From: Rhizobium sp. CCGE 510
GTDB taxonomy: Bacteria > Pseudomonadota > Alphaproteobacteria > Rhizobiales > Rhizobiaceae
Direction: 5' to 3'
Assembly (NCBI RefSeq): GCF_000292525.1
Contig: NZ_AEYF01000015.1
Location: 124,001 to 188,000, forward strand
DNA: 64,000 nucleotides
In this document: one piece after another, positions 36,584 to 44,050 of the stretch
Numbering within the stretch: the first letter of the stretch is position 1
Layout of the letters: each line of letters starts with the position of its first letter
Program-made: the position numbers and the translations under genes
Notes under the pieces: model-generated
Database searches by the model: none
What the model saw: only the letters and a program-made list of their open reading frames with translations
What the model was told of the DNA's origin: nothing

Positions 36584-36887
36584 GGTCGTCTACCGGCCCG
36601 AGGCACTTGGCGACCTTCGCCAAATCTATCTCGACATTGCGGATATGAGTAAGAGCAACGTCACTGCCAATCGCTTCGTGAAGCGCATCATGGCGAGGTG
36701 CCGCAAGATCGGCGATGCGCCGAATGGCGGGCGTCCCCGGGATGATTTGTCTCCGGGCTTACGGATCGTTCCCTTTGAGCATTCCGCCGTGATTGCCTAT
36801 CACGTCACTGAGGCTGTCGAGATCGTCAACATATTCTATGGTGGCAGGAACTATGAGGCCTTGTTTCGGGTAGGCGATGACCAATGA
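36570..36887 (+). CDS. parE: ParE/RelE-superfamily toxin
   Basis: 105 aa. The ParE pattern is visible: VVYRPEALGDLRQIYLDIADMS, then RCRKIGDAPNGGRPRDDLSPGLRIVPF and IVNIFYGGRNYEALF. ParE toxins poison DNA gyrase; some relatives act on mRNA, and sequence alone does not decide. Overlaps parD by 14 bp. The gene looks intact. Confidence 0.88.
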   Translation: MRRAKVVYRPEALGDLRQIYLDIADMSKSNVTANRFVKRIMARCRKIGDAPNGGRPRDDLSPGLRIVPFEHSAVIAYHVTEAVEIVNIFYGGRNYEALFRVGDDQ

Positions 36888-37089
36888 GTCGTGAAGCGCT
36901 TGCCAAGTCTAGCGCGCAGCGGGGTGTCGGGAATGGCGGCCAAAGCGCGTGGGAGCAGTGACGGCCGGGTTCCGTTTCCCATTCCTCCGACGCTGCATCG
37001 CTGCTGGTGAGCACGTGCGCGGATGGTCCGAGAGGCAATCATAGCCCAACGCAGAAACACCCGACGATTTAAAAATCAGCGAAATCACA

Positions 37090-37115
37090 GGAACCAACTT
37101 CCACTGCGGTCCGTT
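37090..37115 (+). promoter_or_regulatory. EcfG/RpoE2-type stress promoter of csbD
   Basis: GGAAC (37090-37094), 18 bases, then GTT (37113-37115) followed by TTT. This matches the GGAAC-N17/18-GTT pattern of the alphaproteobacterial general stress sigma factor. It is 33 bases before the CsbD start codon. Confidence 0.65.
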
Positions 37116-37147
37116 TTTCTTCTCATCAACAACAGGAGAAAACTGTC

Positions 37148-37351
37148 ATGGATTGGAATCGTGTCGAAGGAAACTGGAAGCAGGCGAAGGGCAAGATCAA
37201 GGAGCAGTGGGGCAAACTCACTGACGACGATCTCGACCAGATCGCCGGCAAACGTGACCAGCTGGAAGGCAAGATCCAGGAGCGTTATGGCATCGAAAAG
37301 GACCGTATCAGAACCGATGTCGATGACTGGTATGGCCGCCAGACTTGGTAA
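37148..37351 (+). CDS. CsbD-like stress protein
   Basis: 67 aa, hydrophilic and helical, with the CsbD core WNRVEGNWKQAKGKIKEQWG, LTDDDLDQIAGKRDQLEGKIQ and RYGIEKDR. CsbD proteins accumulate under general stress in many bacteria; the mechanism is unknown. AGGAG lies 8 bases before ATG 37148. It has its own stress-type promoter and its own terminator, so it is a monocistronic unit. Confidence 0.92.
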   Translation: MDWNRVEGNWKQAKGKIKEQWGKLTDDDLDQIAGKRDQLEGKIQERYGIEKDRIRTDVDDWYGRQTW

Positions 37352-37366
37352 TTACCTGAACAACAG

Positions 37367-37388
37367 CCCGGTGAAAGCCGGGTTTTTT
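37367..37388 (+). terminator. Rho-independent terminator of csbD
   Basis: Arms CCCGG and CCGGG with loop TGAAAG, then TTTTTT. It lies 16 bases after the csbD stop. Confidence 0.85.
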
Positions 37389-37433
37389 CTGTCGGAGGAC
37401 CTCAGGCACCATCGATCAAGTGCTCTCGGATGT

Positions 37434-37661
37434 TCATGAATATCCACCAACAGCCAGTAAAACTACGCCGATAGCGATTACGGCCAGGGCTGGCCAGTTT
37501 TGGGATATCCCGAGGAACCTGAGGCCTTGGCCCCGTGGTTCCAGCGTGCTGCCGCCCTGCGGCATCTGATGGGGATCGCTCGGTCTCCGACCAAGCGCCG
37601 ACGAAAACAGAAAAAGAAGTCCGCCGATGATGAGAGCGGCACCGATCAGGATTGCCCACAT
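37434..37661 (-). CDS. Small two-helix membrane protein
   Basis: 75 aa. Two membrane segments: MWAILIGAALIIGGLLFLF at the N-terminus and WPALAVIAIGVVLLAVGGYS at the C-terminus, joined by a polar loop with RRPSDPHQMPQGG. GGAGG lies 5 bases before ATG 37661. A GGAAC-N17-GTT promoter stands 33 bases upstream. No family name is known to me; such proteins are common in rhizobia and probably belong to the envelope stress response. Confidence 0.75.
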   Translation of the reverse strand: MWAILIGAALIIGGLLFLFSSALGRRPSDPHQMPQGGSTLEPRGQGLRFLGISQNWPALAVIAIGVVLLAVGGYS

Positions 37662-37693
37662 GGTGGCCTCCGCTGGGTAACAGGGATTTGGGT

Positions 37694-37719
37694 AAACCAG
37701 ATCGGGACCTGTTCGTTCC
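37694..37719 (-). promoter_or_regulatory. EcfG/RpoE2-type promoter of the small membrane protein
   Basis: Read on the minus strand: GGAAC (37719-37715), 17 bases, GTTT (37697-37694). It is 33 bases before the start at 37661. Confidence 0.55.
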
Positions 37720-37748
37720 GTGAATGCTGAGCAACCCTGGAGTTCCCA

Positions 37749-37919
37749 ATGGACAAGACACCGAAAACGGCCATCCGCGGAATGATGTTGTACGTACTCG
37801 CTCTTCTCGTCCTGGGCGTTTTGGCCGGCGGCGCCTACACACTCTATGGCCATCCCGCCGATCCGTCTGAGCGACCAGCGGCTGAGACGATTCCGCAAAA
37901 AGCCACGGCTCCGCAGTAA
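37749..37919 (+). CDS. Small single-helix membrane protein (56 aa)
   Basis: ATG 37749 to TAA 37919. MDKTPKTAIRGMMLYVLALL begins a single membrane helix (MLYVLALLVLGVLAGGAYT) followed by a Pro/Ala-rich tail ending KATAPQ. GGAG stands 6 bases upstream. It is divergent from the two-helix protein. Function unknown; I place it in the same small-envelope-protein group from its context. No GGAAC promoter is seen on this strand. Confidence 0.65.
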   Translation: MDKTPKTAIRGMMLYVLALLVLGVLAGGAYTLYGHPADPSERPAAETIPQKATAPQ

Positions 37920-38249
37920 AGCACATCATACCAACTATTTGATTGCTCGCCCTTCGAGAACGAACGGTGACTCTGCAAAGGACTTGCCACACCGGCTTCC
38001 CACCCGGTCTGGTCGTGTTGAAAAGCTTGGGTTCCACGGCAAGAAAGCAGCAGCGGCAGGCACCATGGCTTTGGAAAGCGAGGCGGAAGCCCCTGTCGCA
38101 AGTCGTTCCAACCAGTAGGTATCTCTCTTTATAGGGAGAACAACCTGCGACAGGCCAAAACGACAGCAGGCCAGCCCGATCCATTGGCTTTCCCGAAGCA
38201 CTTGAGCCCCTATATCGCCCTCGGACAGCCGGAACAGAGGAGTTGGCGG
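37920..38249. other. 330-bp gap before the flavoprotein monooxygenase
   Basis: No gene seen. Its main feature is the long inverted repeat at 38092-38154, described separately. An open frame before 38250 lacks family features. Confidence 0.5.
38092..38154. repeat. Inverted repeat CCTGTCGCA/TGCGACAGG
   Basis: Perfect 9-bp arms separated by 45 bases. The inside is itself partly paired (TCTC...GAGA). It lies about 95 bases before the monooxygenase start. It could be a leader structure, a protein site or the relic of a small mobile element. Confidence 0.45.
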
Positions 38250-39743
38250 ATGATGGAGCATGCAGTCGTGATTGCTGGAGGAGGGCCGACGGGCCTGATG
38301 CTGGCGGGCGAATTGGCCTTGGCGGGCGTCGATGTCGCCATCGTCGAACGCCGGCCGAACCAGGAGATCGTCGGTTCGCGCGCCGGCGGTCTGAGCGCCC
38401 GCACGCTCGAGGTTCTCGATCAGCGCGGCATTGTCGACCGGTTCCTGGCGGAAGGGCAGATCGCCCAGGTCACCGGATTTGCGGTCACGCGGCTCGATAT
38501 CAGCGATTTTCCGACCCGGCATAATTATGGTCTGGCGCTGCGGCAGAAGCATATTGAGCGCATTCTGGCCGGATGGGTCGGCGAGCTGCCGGTGCCGATC
38601 TATCGCGGCTGCGAACTGACGTCCTTTCAGCAGGACGAAACCGGCGTCATCATCCAACTCTCCGATGGGTCTTCGCTAAGGGCAGGTTATCTCGTCGGCT
38701 GCGATGGCGGCCGCAGTCTGGTTCGCAAGATCGCCGGCATTGAATTTCCAGGATGGGATGCGACGACCAGCAACATTCTCGCCCAGGCCGAGATGGAGGA
38801 GGAGCCGCCACTCGGCGTCCATCGCACGGCGCTCGGCATGCATGCCTTCGGCCGGGAGGAATATGAAATTCGCGATGGCAAGGTCGTCTTTGCCAGTGAA
38901 GGTCCGATCAATGTCATGGTGACGGAAAAGGATGTCGGCGCCACGAGCGAACCGACGCTCGGCGATCTCAGGCAAGCCCTGATCGCCGTCTGCGGAACGG
39001 ATTTTGGAATTCATAACCTGACCTGGATTTCCAGGTTCACCGACATGTCGCGGCAGGCGTCGGCCTACCGCAAGGGCCGCATTCTCCTGGCCGGCGATGC
39101 CGCGCATGTGCATTCCCCGGTGGGTGGCCAGGGCCTCAATACCGGCGTACAGGATGCGGTCAATCTCGGCTGGAAGCTGGCCCAGGTGGTGAAGGGCATA
39201 TCGCCGGAAAGCTTGCTCGACACCTATCACGCCGAGCGGCATCCGGTGGCCGCCCGCGTGTTGCGCACGACGATGGCGCAGGTCGCCTTGCAACGGACGG
39301 ATGATCGCACCGAAGCCTTGCGAGACGTGGTATTGGAGCTCCTCGCCATGGACGAGCCGCGCAAAACGATCGCCGGCGAAATGTCCGGCCTGGCGATCCA
39401 TTACGATCTTGGCGACGGGCACCCGCTGCTCGGCCGCCGCATGCCCGACCTCGACCTCACCACGGCCGATGGCCCCTTGCGCGTCTACACGCTGCTCCAA
39501 CATGCGCGGCCAGTGCTCCTGAATCTCGGCGCGCCCGGCAGCTTCGACATTAGGCCGTGGGCAGACCGCGTCCAACTGGTTGACGCCGGCTATGGCGGTG
39601 CGTGGGGGTTGCCCGGGCTGGGTGCGGTTTCGGCACCGACCGCAGTGCTGATCCGGCCCGATGGGCATGTCGCCTGGGTCGGCGAGGGGACGCAGGATGG
39701 TCTTCGAGAGGCGATGATCAACTGGTTCGGGCCGCTAGGCTGA
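38250..39743 (+). CDS. FAD-dependent aromatic-ring monooxygenase (PHBH/TfdB type)
   Basis: 497 aa. FAD motif VVIAGGGPTGLMLAGELALAG, the DG motif YLVGCDGGRSLVRKIAG, the GD motif LLAGDAAHVHSPVGGQGLNTG, and a thioredoxin-like C-terminal domain ending APTAVLIRPDGHVAWVGEG. This group hydroxylates phenols and polyketide or antibiotic rings with NAD(P)H and oxygen; the substrate is unknown. GGAG is 7 bases before ATG 38250 (38253 possible). It stands alone, with no degradation genes beside it. Confidence 0.9.
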   Translation: MMEHAVVIAGGGPTGLMLAGELALAGVDVAIVERRPNQEIVGSRAGGLSARTLEVLDQRGIVDRFLAEGQIAQVTGFAVTRLDISDFPTRHNYGLALRQKHIERILAGWVGELPVPIYRGCELTSFQQDETGVIIQLSDGSSLRAGYLVGCDGGRSLVRKIAGIEFPGWDATTSNILAQAEMEEEPPLGVHRTALGMHAFGREEYEIRDGKVVFASEGPINVMVTEKDVGATSEPTLGDLRQALIAVCGTDFGIHNLTWISRFTDMSRQASAYRKGRILLAGDAAHVHSPVGGQGLNTGVQDAVNLGWKLAQVVKGISPESLLDTYHAERHPVAARVLRTTMAQVALQRTDDRTEALRDVVLELLAMDEPRKTIAGEMSGLAIHYDLGDGHPLLGRRMPDLDLTTADGPLRVYTLLQHARPVLLNLGAPGSFDIRPWADRVQLVDAGYGGAWGLPGLGAVSAPTAVLIRPDGHVAWVGEGTQDGLREAMINWFGPLG

Positions 39744-39755
39744 AATTGCAGGACG

Positions 39756-39889
39756 CTAAAGCATGTCGCGCAAACGTGTGCAGCGGTTTTCCCAGGCAAA
39801 GCGCCAAGCGCTTTTGCCGCAACGACATGCGAGAAAATAAAGACCTAAAGCGCGAGGAGCGAATCTGAAAGATCGCGACGCGCTTTAGG
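39756..39889. repeat. Dispersed rhizobial intergenic element (CTAAAGCATGTCGCGC type)
   Basis: It begins CTAAAGCATGTCGCGC, contains GTGTGCAGCGGTTTT and CAACGACATGCG (GCATGTCG/CGACATGC dyad), and ends with CCTAAAGCGCG ... GCGCTTTAGG. The right half matches 5929-5975. The last bases overlap the stop of the next gene. Function unknown. Confidence 0.6.
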
Positions 39890-40621
39890 CGGCAAGCGAG
39901 ATCGAGACGCAATCCGATACTGTCTCGGCCTCCGGCATCGGTTTGCCGCGACGCTCCCATGTCCGGCGGCTGATGCCGAAAGCCTCCCAGGGGCGCGCTT
40001 GGCTGAAGGAATTGGCGAGATAATCGGCTCTGGTCAGCGCCCCTGCGGCACGGCGTTGCTCTTCTCTCCGACTTCGGTCGCGCTGCCGCCGCCTTTGCTT
40101 TTGAAGTTTTGCTCTTTTCCCTTTCGGCACATCGAAGGCGCCGATGGTGCGGATATCGAGGGTGCAGCGCTCCGAGTAGCTCAAATGCAGAGCGTGGCCG
40201 AGCGCGTCGGCCGATAGCGAGGAGAACCGCACCTTCGTCCGCTCGTAGATGACCTCCTCAATGTCGGCTTTCCCAGCCCATGGCAGCCAGCGTGCCGCCA
40301 GCCGAGAACCACGTCGACAAACGCTTCCTTGAATTCCACGAGGGCGAGGCTGGCGATCACCTCGACATAGATCAATGCGTCATCGGCCTCTGGCACGATG
40401 TCGCCATGGCGATGCCTTATCAATTTCTCGATCTCGCGCATCCGGCCGCGGAAATGGTTCCAACGGCCGCCTCGCGCGCGGCGCTGCACGGCCTTGTAAC
40501 CCAGCAGGCAATCGCCAACTTTGATGGCTGAAATATCCCGCGCAAACCCATCCGGCCGATCCGCTTCTACAGCCGGCTTCTTGAATTGAGTGGCTTCATT
40601 TGAGCCGATAGGACGATCCAT
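39885..40621 (-). pseudogene. Putative DNA-binding protein broken by a frameshift
   Basis: The N-terminal frame (from ATG 40621) runs KKPAVEADRPDGFARDISAI, then KVGDCLLGYKAVQRRARGGRW, to VDVVLGWRH near 40295. The natural continuation WLPWAGKADIEEVIYERTKV and RFSSLSADALGHALHLSYSE lies in another frame that ends at 39885. That frame carries KGKRAKLQKQRRRQRDRSRR and a C-terminal RPWEAFGISRRTWERR, which looks like a helix-turn-helix. One base change at about 40289-40300 splits them. The full-length protein would be about 245 aa, of a hypothetical family found in rhizobial accessory DNA. Confidence 0.6.
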
Positions 40622-40826
40622 CGATTTCCCTCGCGATCGGCTCGGGGAGGCCGAAACGCCTGACTGTAAAGGAAGCCGAGGGGGGTGATCATGCTATTTC
40701 CGTATTTTTCGACGAACGGCGAGAGAGCCGGCTGGATCCGGCGCTTCGCAGCCAGACTCGTCCATCCGCTCGCCGCGGGAGAAGGTCCGGTCAAGCCATC
40801 AAAAATTCAATCAGCAACGTCTGCAA

Positions 40827-40901
40827 TCAGCGAAAGCCGAAGAAACTCAAAATCGCGAGCACGATAACGACAGCGCCGACGAGCCAGATCAAATTGTTCA
40901 T
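40827..40901 (-). CDS. 24-residue hydrophobic peptide
   Basis: ATG 40901 to TGA 40827. The product begins MNNLIWLVGAVVIVLAILSF and ends FGFR, a single membrane helix with a positive end. AGGAG is 11 bases before the ATG, and a GGAAC-N18-GTT stress promoter lies 49 bases upstream. Very short proteins of this form are frequent in rhizobia. Function unknown. Confidence 0.55.
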   Translation of the reverse strand: MNNLIWLVGAVVIVLAILSFFGFR

Positions 40902-40949
40902 TGGGAACTGTTCTCCTGTTTCAATTGAGCCAACCGTGACCCGTCGACT

Positions 40950-40976
40950 TAACTGCGGTATCCGGCTTGGAGTTCC
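40950..40976 (-). promoter_or_regulatory. EcfG/RpoE2-type promoter of the 24-residue peptide
   Basis: On the minus strand: GGAAC (40976-40972), 18 bases, GTT (40953-40951). Confidence 0.55.
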
Positions 40977-41097
40977 CGATTATTCTTAATACGGCAGCGC
41001 TTCGTCGCAGTGATCCTGCGGCTCGGAGCGGCTGCGCCGTCTAGCCGCCTCGAACTGGCGCTTGTCGTCCGATAGTGAAACGTCTCGTCCACACCCT

Positions 41098-41280
41098 TCA
41101 GTAGCTGCAGGAGCGCGCATTGCCGGGTCTGAAGCCGCTCGCGCAGGCGGGGTTTACCGACGTATTTCGTTGATACTGAAAATCTTCGCGATCATGCTTG
41201 CCGGGCGAAGTGCAGGAAGACGTGATCGCGGACAGGCCGATCAGCATTCCGGCGGCCACCCATGTGAGAAAACGCTTCAT
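41098..41280 (-). CDS. Small exported protein, possible lipoprotein
   Basis: 60 aa. MKRFLTWVAAGMLIGLSAIT followed by SSC makes a signal peptide with a weak lipobox. The mature part is short and polar (KHDREDFQYQRNTSVNPACA) and has two more Cys. GGAG lies 7 bases before ATG 41280. No family known to me. It may instead be cleaved by signal peptidase I. Confidence 0.6.
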   Translation of the reverse strand: MKRFLTWVAAGMLIGLSAITSSCTSPGKHDREDFQYQRNTSVNPACASGFRPGNARSCSY

Positions 41281-41518
41281 TGAACATCTCCGTGCGAGGT
41301 TGAGCCTGATCACAATCTACCATGCCGTCACTCCGGTTTGTGAAGCCTTGAAGCTAGATCGCTGATCAATTCACTCAAGATAATCTCATCGGGCTATTCT
41401 GTCGTTATGGAAGTAGTTGCCGATAGTTTCAGCGAAAATCTGCCGTTTTTATCTTGAATAAATTATGGTTTTTCAGTAATATTATCCCATAAAAAAGTAA
41501 TATAAATGGGAGGATACT

Positions 41519-41812
41519 ATGGCTGAAACTCGGTTCGATCCGGTTTTGCTTCATCGTCAGCATTTCATCGCTGAGATCACGTGCCTCGATGAAATCTTCG
41601 ATTTTCTCGATGAATGGCCGGAGGACAAACGAGGTCTGGCATATGACACGCTGTTGAAGGCGTGCAGAGACACGGCCGGCGGCCGTTTTCCGCTGAGTGC
41701 TGCGCGCGAGAATTTCCGGCGGTTTCTGAAGATGTCGGGTGTGCTGGCCAAGGTCGAAGCTGCACCCAAATTCGAGCAACTGATGGGCGATCGAAATATC
41801 GGGAATGCCTGA
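41519..41812 (+). CDS. DUF982 family protein
   Basis: 97 aa. The DUF982 pattern is visible: ITCLDEIFDFLDEWPEDKRG, then AYDTLLKACRDTAGGRFPLS and ARENFRRFLKMSGVLAKV. These small proteins are expanded in rhizobia and have no known role. The upstream 180 bases are notably AT-rich, containing a GGGAGG Shine-Dalgarno 8 bases before ATG 41519. A second member is at 43180-43437. Confidence 0.8.
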   Translation: MAETRFDPVLLHRQHFIAEITCLDEIFDFLDEWPEDKRGLAYDTLLKACRDTAGGRFPLSAARENFRRFLKMSGVLAKVEAAPKFEQLMGDRNIGNA

Positions 41813-41965
41813 TGATACTGAGTAGGCAGGGGCGCGCCGTCACATCATGTGCGGCGCGTCTTGCGTTCGATGTCGGCTGCGCGGCGGACGCCTTCGCCAC
41901 GAAACGTCACGACACGCGTTTGCGAGAGGCGGGTGGCTTCCGGTGACCGGGGGATTGAAGGGATA

Positions 41966-42793
41966 TCAAGCAAGCCCGCCATTCGCCCAGTCGCATCGGA
42001 AGACCATCATAGGCTTCGAAAACCCCTTGAGCCGACGGCGCGTGGCATGGCCGAAGAGATCGGCAGCACCGTATTCCCGGAAAATATTCTCCGAGACGAG
42101 GATCTGGTCGCTGGCGGCAGCCGCACAAAGGCGCGCCGCAAGCTGCACGGTCGAACCGAAGAGGTCATTGCTGTCCTCGACCGGCTCGCCGCAATCCAGC
42201 CCGATGCGGATGTGGATCGGTTCGATATTTCCGCCGTTATAACGCTTGAATTCCTGCTGGATTGTCATGGCGCAGTCGACGGCGGCCGTAGTAGTGGGAA
42301 AGGCGGCCATGATGCCGTCGCCGGTGTGCTTGACCTCCCGGCCTGACGTGTGGCCGAGGCATCGGCGAACGATCGCGTCATGGGCTCTCACCATTTCGGT
42401 CCCGATGCGGTCGCCGAGCCGCGTTGTCATCTCTGTCGATCCAACGATGTCGGTAAAGAGGATTGCCCGGTGGCCGGGATCCACGTCAGCCGAGGATTGG
42501 CCGGGCGCCGGATCGGGGTCATGAATTCGGCCGAGAAAAGCCTCGACCGCTGATAAAGCCACCTCGACGACCTCGTTGGCGACGAAGCCGTGCGCCTCGC
42601 GATGCACACATTGGGCGGTCTCCATATCGGGCGCATCCACGAGACAGAAGGCCGTCCCGCGCTGCTGGTCGAACCAATAGGTGAGAAATTTGACGCCGTA
42701 GCGATCCTGAATGTCGAGATCCATGCGATGCGCCCGAGCAACGTCGGCCGCGGACGTTCCCTCGAGAAAGTGCCGGTCCATGAAGATAGGCAT
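41966..42793 (-). CDS. DUF4242 (nickel-binding-like) domain fused to class III adenylate cyclase
   Basis: 275 aa. Residues 1-85 (MPIFMDRHFLEGTSAADVAR to REAHGFVANEVVEV) match the SCO4226-like DUF4242 ferredoxin-fold family. Residues from about 115 form a class III cyclase domain with metal-binding Asp in ILFTDIVGSTEM and KHTGDGIMAAF, then NLFGSTVQLAARL-type ending. It would make cAMP in response to whatever the N-terminal domain binds. GGGAGG is 7 bases before ATG 42793. It is cytosolic and shows no membrane segment. Confidence 0.85.
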   Translation of the reverse strand: MPIFMDRHFLEGTSAADVARAHRMDLDIQDRYGVKFLTYWFDQQRGTAFCLVDAPDMETAQCVHREAHGFVANEVVEVALSAVEAFLGRIHDPDPAPGQSSADVDPGHRAILFTDIVGSTEMTTRLGDRIGTEMVRAHDAIVRRCLGHTSGREVKHTGDGIMAAFPTTTAAVDCAMTIQQEFKRYNGGNIEPIHIRIGLDCGEPVEDSNDLFGSTVQLAARLCAAAASDQILVSENIFREYGAADLFGHATRRRLKGFSKPMMVFRCDWANGGLA

Positions 42794-43179
42794 CGCGCGT
42801 CCTCCCAGAAGGGATGGCATTGTACGATCTGGATGCGGCTGCGTCCACCTTTGGGAAAATCAATATCCGATCATTTCGGCTTGTTGCTTCCAGCGATGCC
42901 AATGAATTGCTGTCAGTTCTTGAGAATACTCGGAAAAGATTGATTTTAATGCGTAGGTTCGAAGGGAAAAGCCTGATATTTACCATAATCACACGTTTGA
43001 TAACGGATCGCCGGTTTCTCAGCGCCGATCGGGAAGCTTCAAAGGTTGGATGTTCTCAGAGCGTCCGGCTGGAGCGACGAAGAGACATGTCTGTTCATGC
43101 AGGGGAGGCGACCCACCAACGGCACGCAAATTGCATTGTTTCTGGTACGCTCACCGAAATTGGGAAAAGCTGTAGCAAA
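42794..43179. other. 386-bp gap between the cyclase and DUF982 genes
   Basis: No convincing gene. A frame open through this region into the DUF982 gene carries no recognisable protein. The part 42880-43000 is more AT-rich than its neighbours. It should contain the cyclase promoter (minus strand) and that of the DUF982 gene. Confidence 0.4.
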
Positions 43180-43437
43180 GTGAGACAGACGGCACATTTT
43201 CGACCGGTCGGCTTGGCCTCAATGGGGCTCGGCCATTATGCCGTTATTAACTCTGTGTGGGATGCCGCGCGCACGCTGCTGCACGAATGGCCGGTGGACG
43301 ACGGCGAAGACTATTTCGAAGCCGTGAAATCCTGCCTGGATGCGATCATCGGCGATCTCCCGCCGGACGAGGTGCGGGCATCCTTCATCAGGGCTGCGCA
43401 TGAAGCCGGCATTTCAGTCATCGAAGCTGCGGACTGA
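43180..43437 (+). CDS. DUF982 family protein
   Basis: 85 aa from GTG 43180 (MRQTAHFRPVGLASMGLGHY), with the family core INSVWDAARTLLHEWPVDDG, AVKSCLDAIIGDLPPDEVRA and SFIRAAHEAGI. ATG 43222 is an alternative but would remove part of the first strand. Function unknown. Confidence 0.75.
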   Translation: MRQTAHFRPVGLASMGLGHYAVINSVWDAARTLLHEWPVDDGEDYFEAVKSCLDAIIGDLPPDEVRASFIRAAHEAGISVIEAAD

Positions 43438-43517
43438 ACGCCAGCCCGTGTTTCACCCCAGGCTCCGGCCTGTACGCGTTGAAGCCCAATCCTCTCGGCT
43501 TGACTTTTCCGTCTGAC

Positions 43518-43543
43518 GTTCTATTGTAGAACAAATCAGGAAC
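43518..43543 (+). promoter_or_regulatory. LexA-type SOS box over a sigma70 promoter
   Basis: GAAC-N7-GAAC (43529-43543) is the reverse complement of the alphaproteobacterial LexA box GTTC-N7-GTTC. A third half-site GTTC (43518-43521) stands 7 bases before it. TTGACT (43500-43505) and TATTGT (43522-43527) form a promoter whose -10 lies among these half-sites, a standard repressor position. Confidence 0.55.
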
Positions 43544-43556
43544 ATCGGAGATGGTC

Positions 43557-43727
43557 ATGACACATACGGAACAGGTAATCGCCAACGCCCTCGCTCTGGT
43601 CGAAGCGTCCCGCGCGGCGCGCGAGCGGGATCAGTTGCGCCGCGCCGCCTGGCAGAGAAAGGTTGAACTCAGCCGGCCGCTGCCGCCTTTGCCGCGTCCG
43701 GTTCAATTGCCATTGGCGCTGAACTGA
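43557..43727 (+). CDS. 56-residue basic protein, first gene of a possible SOS pair
   Basis: ATG 43557 to TGA 43727. The product is MTHTEQVIANALALVEASRA..., a charged helix (RAARERDQLRRAAWQRK), then a Pro-rich tail ending QLPLALN. GGAG lies 6 bases upstream. Its stop shares one base with the next start (TGATG), so the two are coupled. I do not recognise the family. The QLPLALN-like tail recalls beta-clamp-binding peptides, but that is speculation. Confidence 0.6.
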   Translation: MTHTEQVIANALALVEASRAARERDQLRRAAWQRKVELSRPLPPLPRPVQLPLALN

Positions 43728-43993
43728 TGCAGCCGGCAAAGATCTTGCAACCCGAGCCGGCTTGGCTCGATCCAGCTCGGCCGGACCTTGCGCGGCTCGA
43801 TGCAGCTTGGCCAGATCCGGAATGGGAAGTCGAAGCCGTGCTTGCCTGGCATGACGACAATGCCAAGGCGGCGATCCGCTCCCTGCTCGATGACTGCAAA
43901 CATCTGCGCCAGCAAATGGCGCTGGCGGAGAGGGCGATCAGCAGGGGGATGACCCGGGGTTGGACGCCGCGATACGAGCGCGACGCCCTCTGA
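43727..43993 (+). CDS. Hypothetical protein, second gene of a possible SOS pair
   Basis: 88 aa. The N-terminal third is a Pro/Asp/Trp-rich repeat (PAWLDPARPDLARLDAAWPD), followed by a helical part with EVEAVLAWHDDNAKAAIRSL and CKHLRQQMALAERAI. Translationally coupled to the preceding 56-aa gene. No family is recognised. The upstream LexA-like box suggests DNA-damage induction. Confidence 0.6.
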   Translation: MQPAKILQPEPAWLDPARPDLARLDAAWPDPEWEVEAVLAWHDDNAKAAIRSLLDDCKHLRQQMALAERAISRGMTRGWTPRYERDAL

Positions 43994-44050
43994 CATATTT
44001 GCGCAGCGCCTGCACGGGGTTCGGCGATCCGCCTGGGGGGTGATCGGCGG

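Noticed and set aside
37742..37746. Second GGAAC on the minus strand before the two-helix membrane protein
   Set aside because: At 18 bases the downstream bases read TC instead of GTT; the nearer GGAAC at 37719-37715 fits better.
42814..43179. In-frame extension of the DUF982 gene back to 42814
   Set aside because: The added 120 residues have no similarity to DUF982 proteins and overlap the cyclase promoter region; a GTG start at 43180 gives normal family length.
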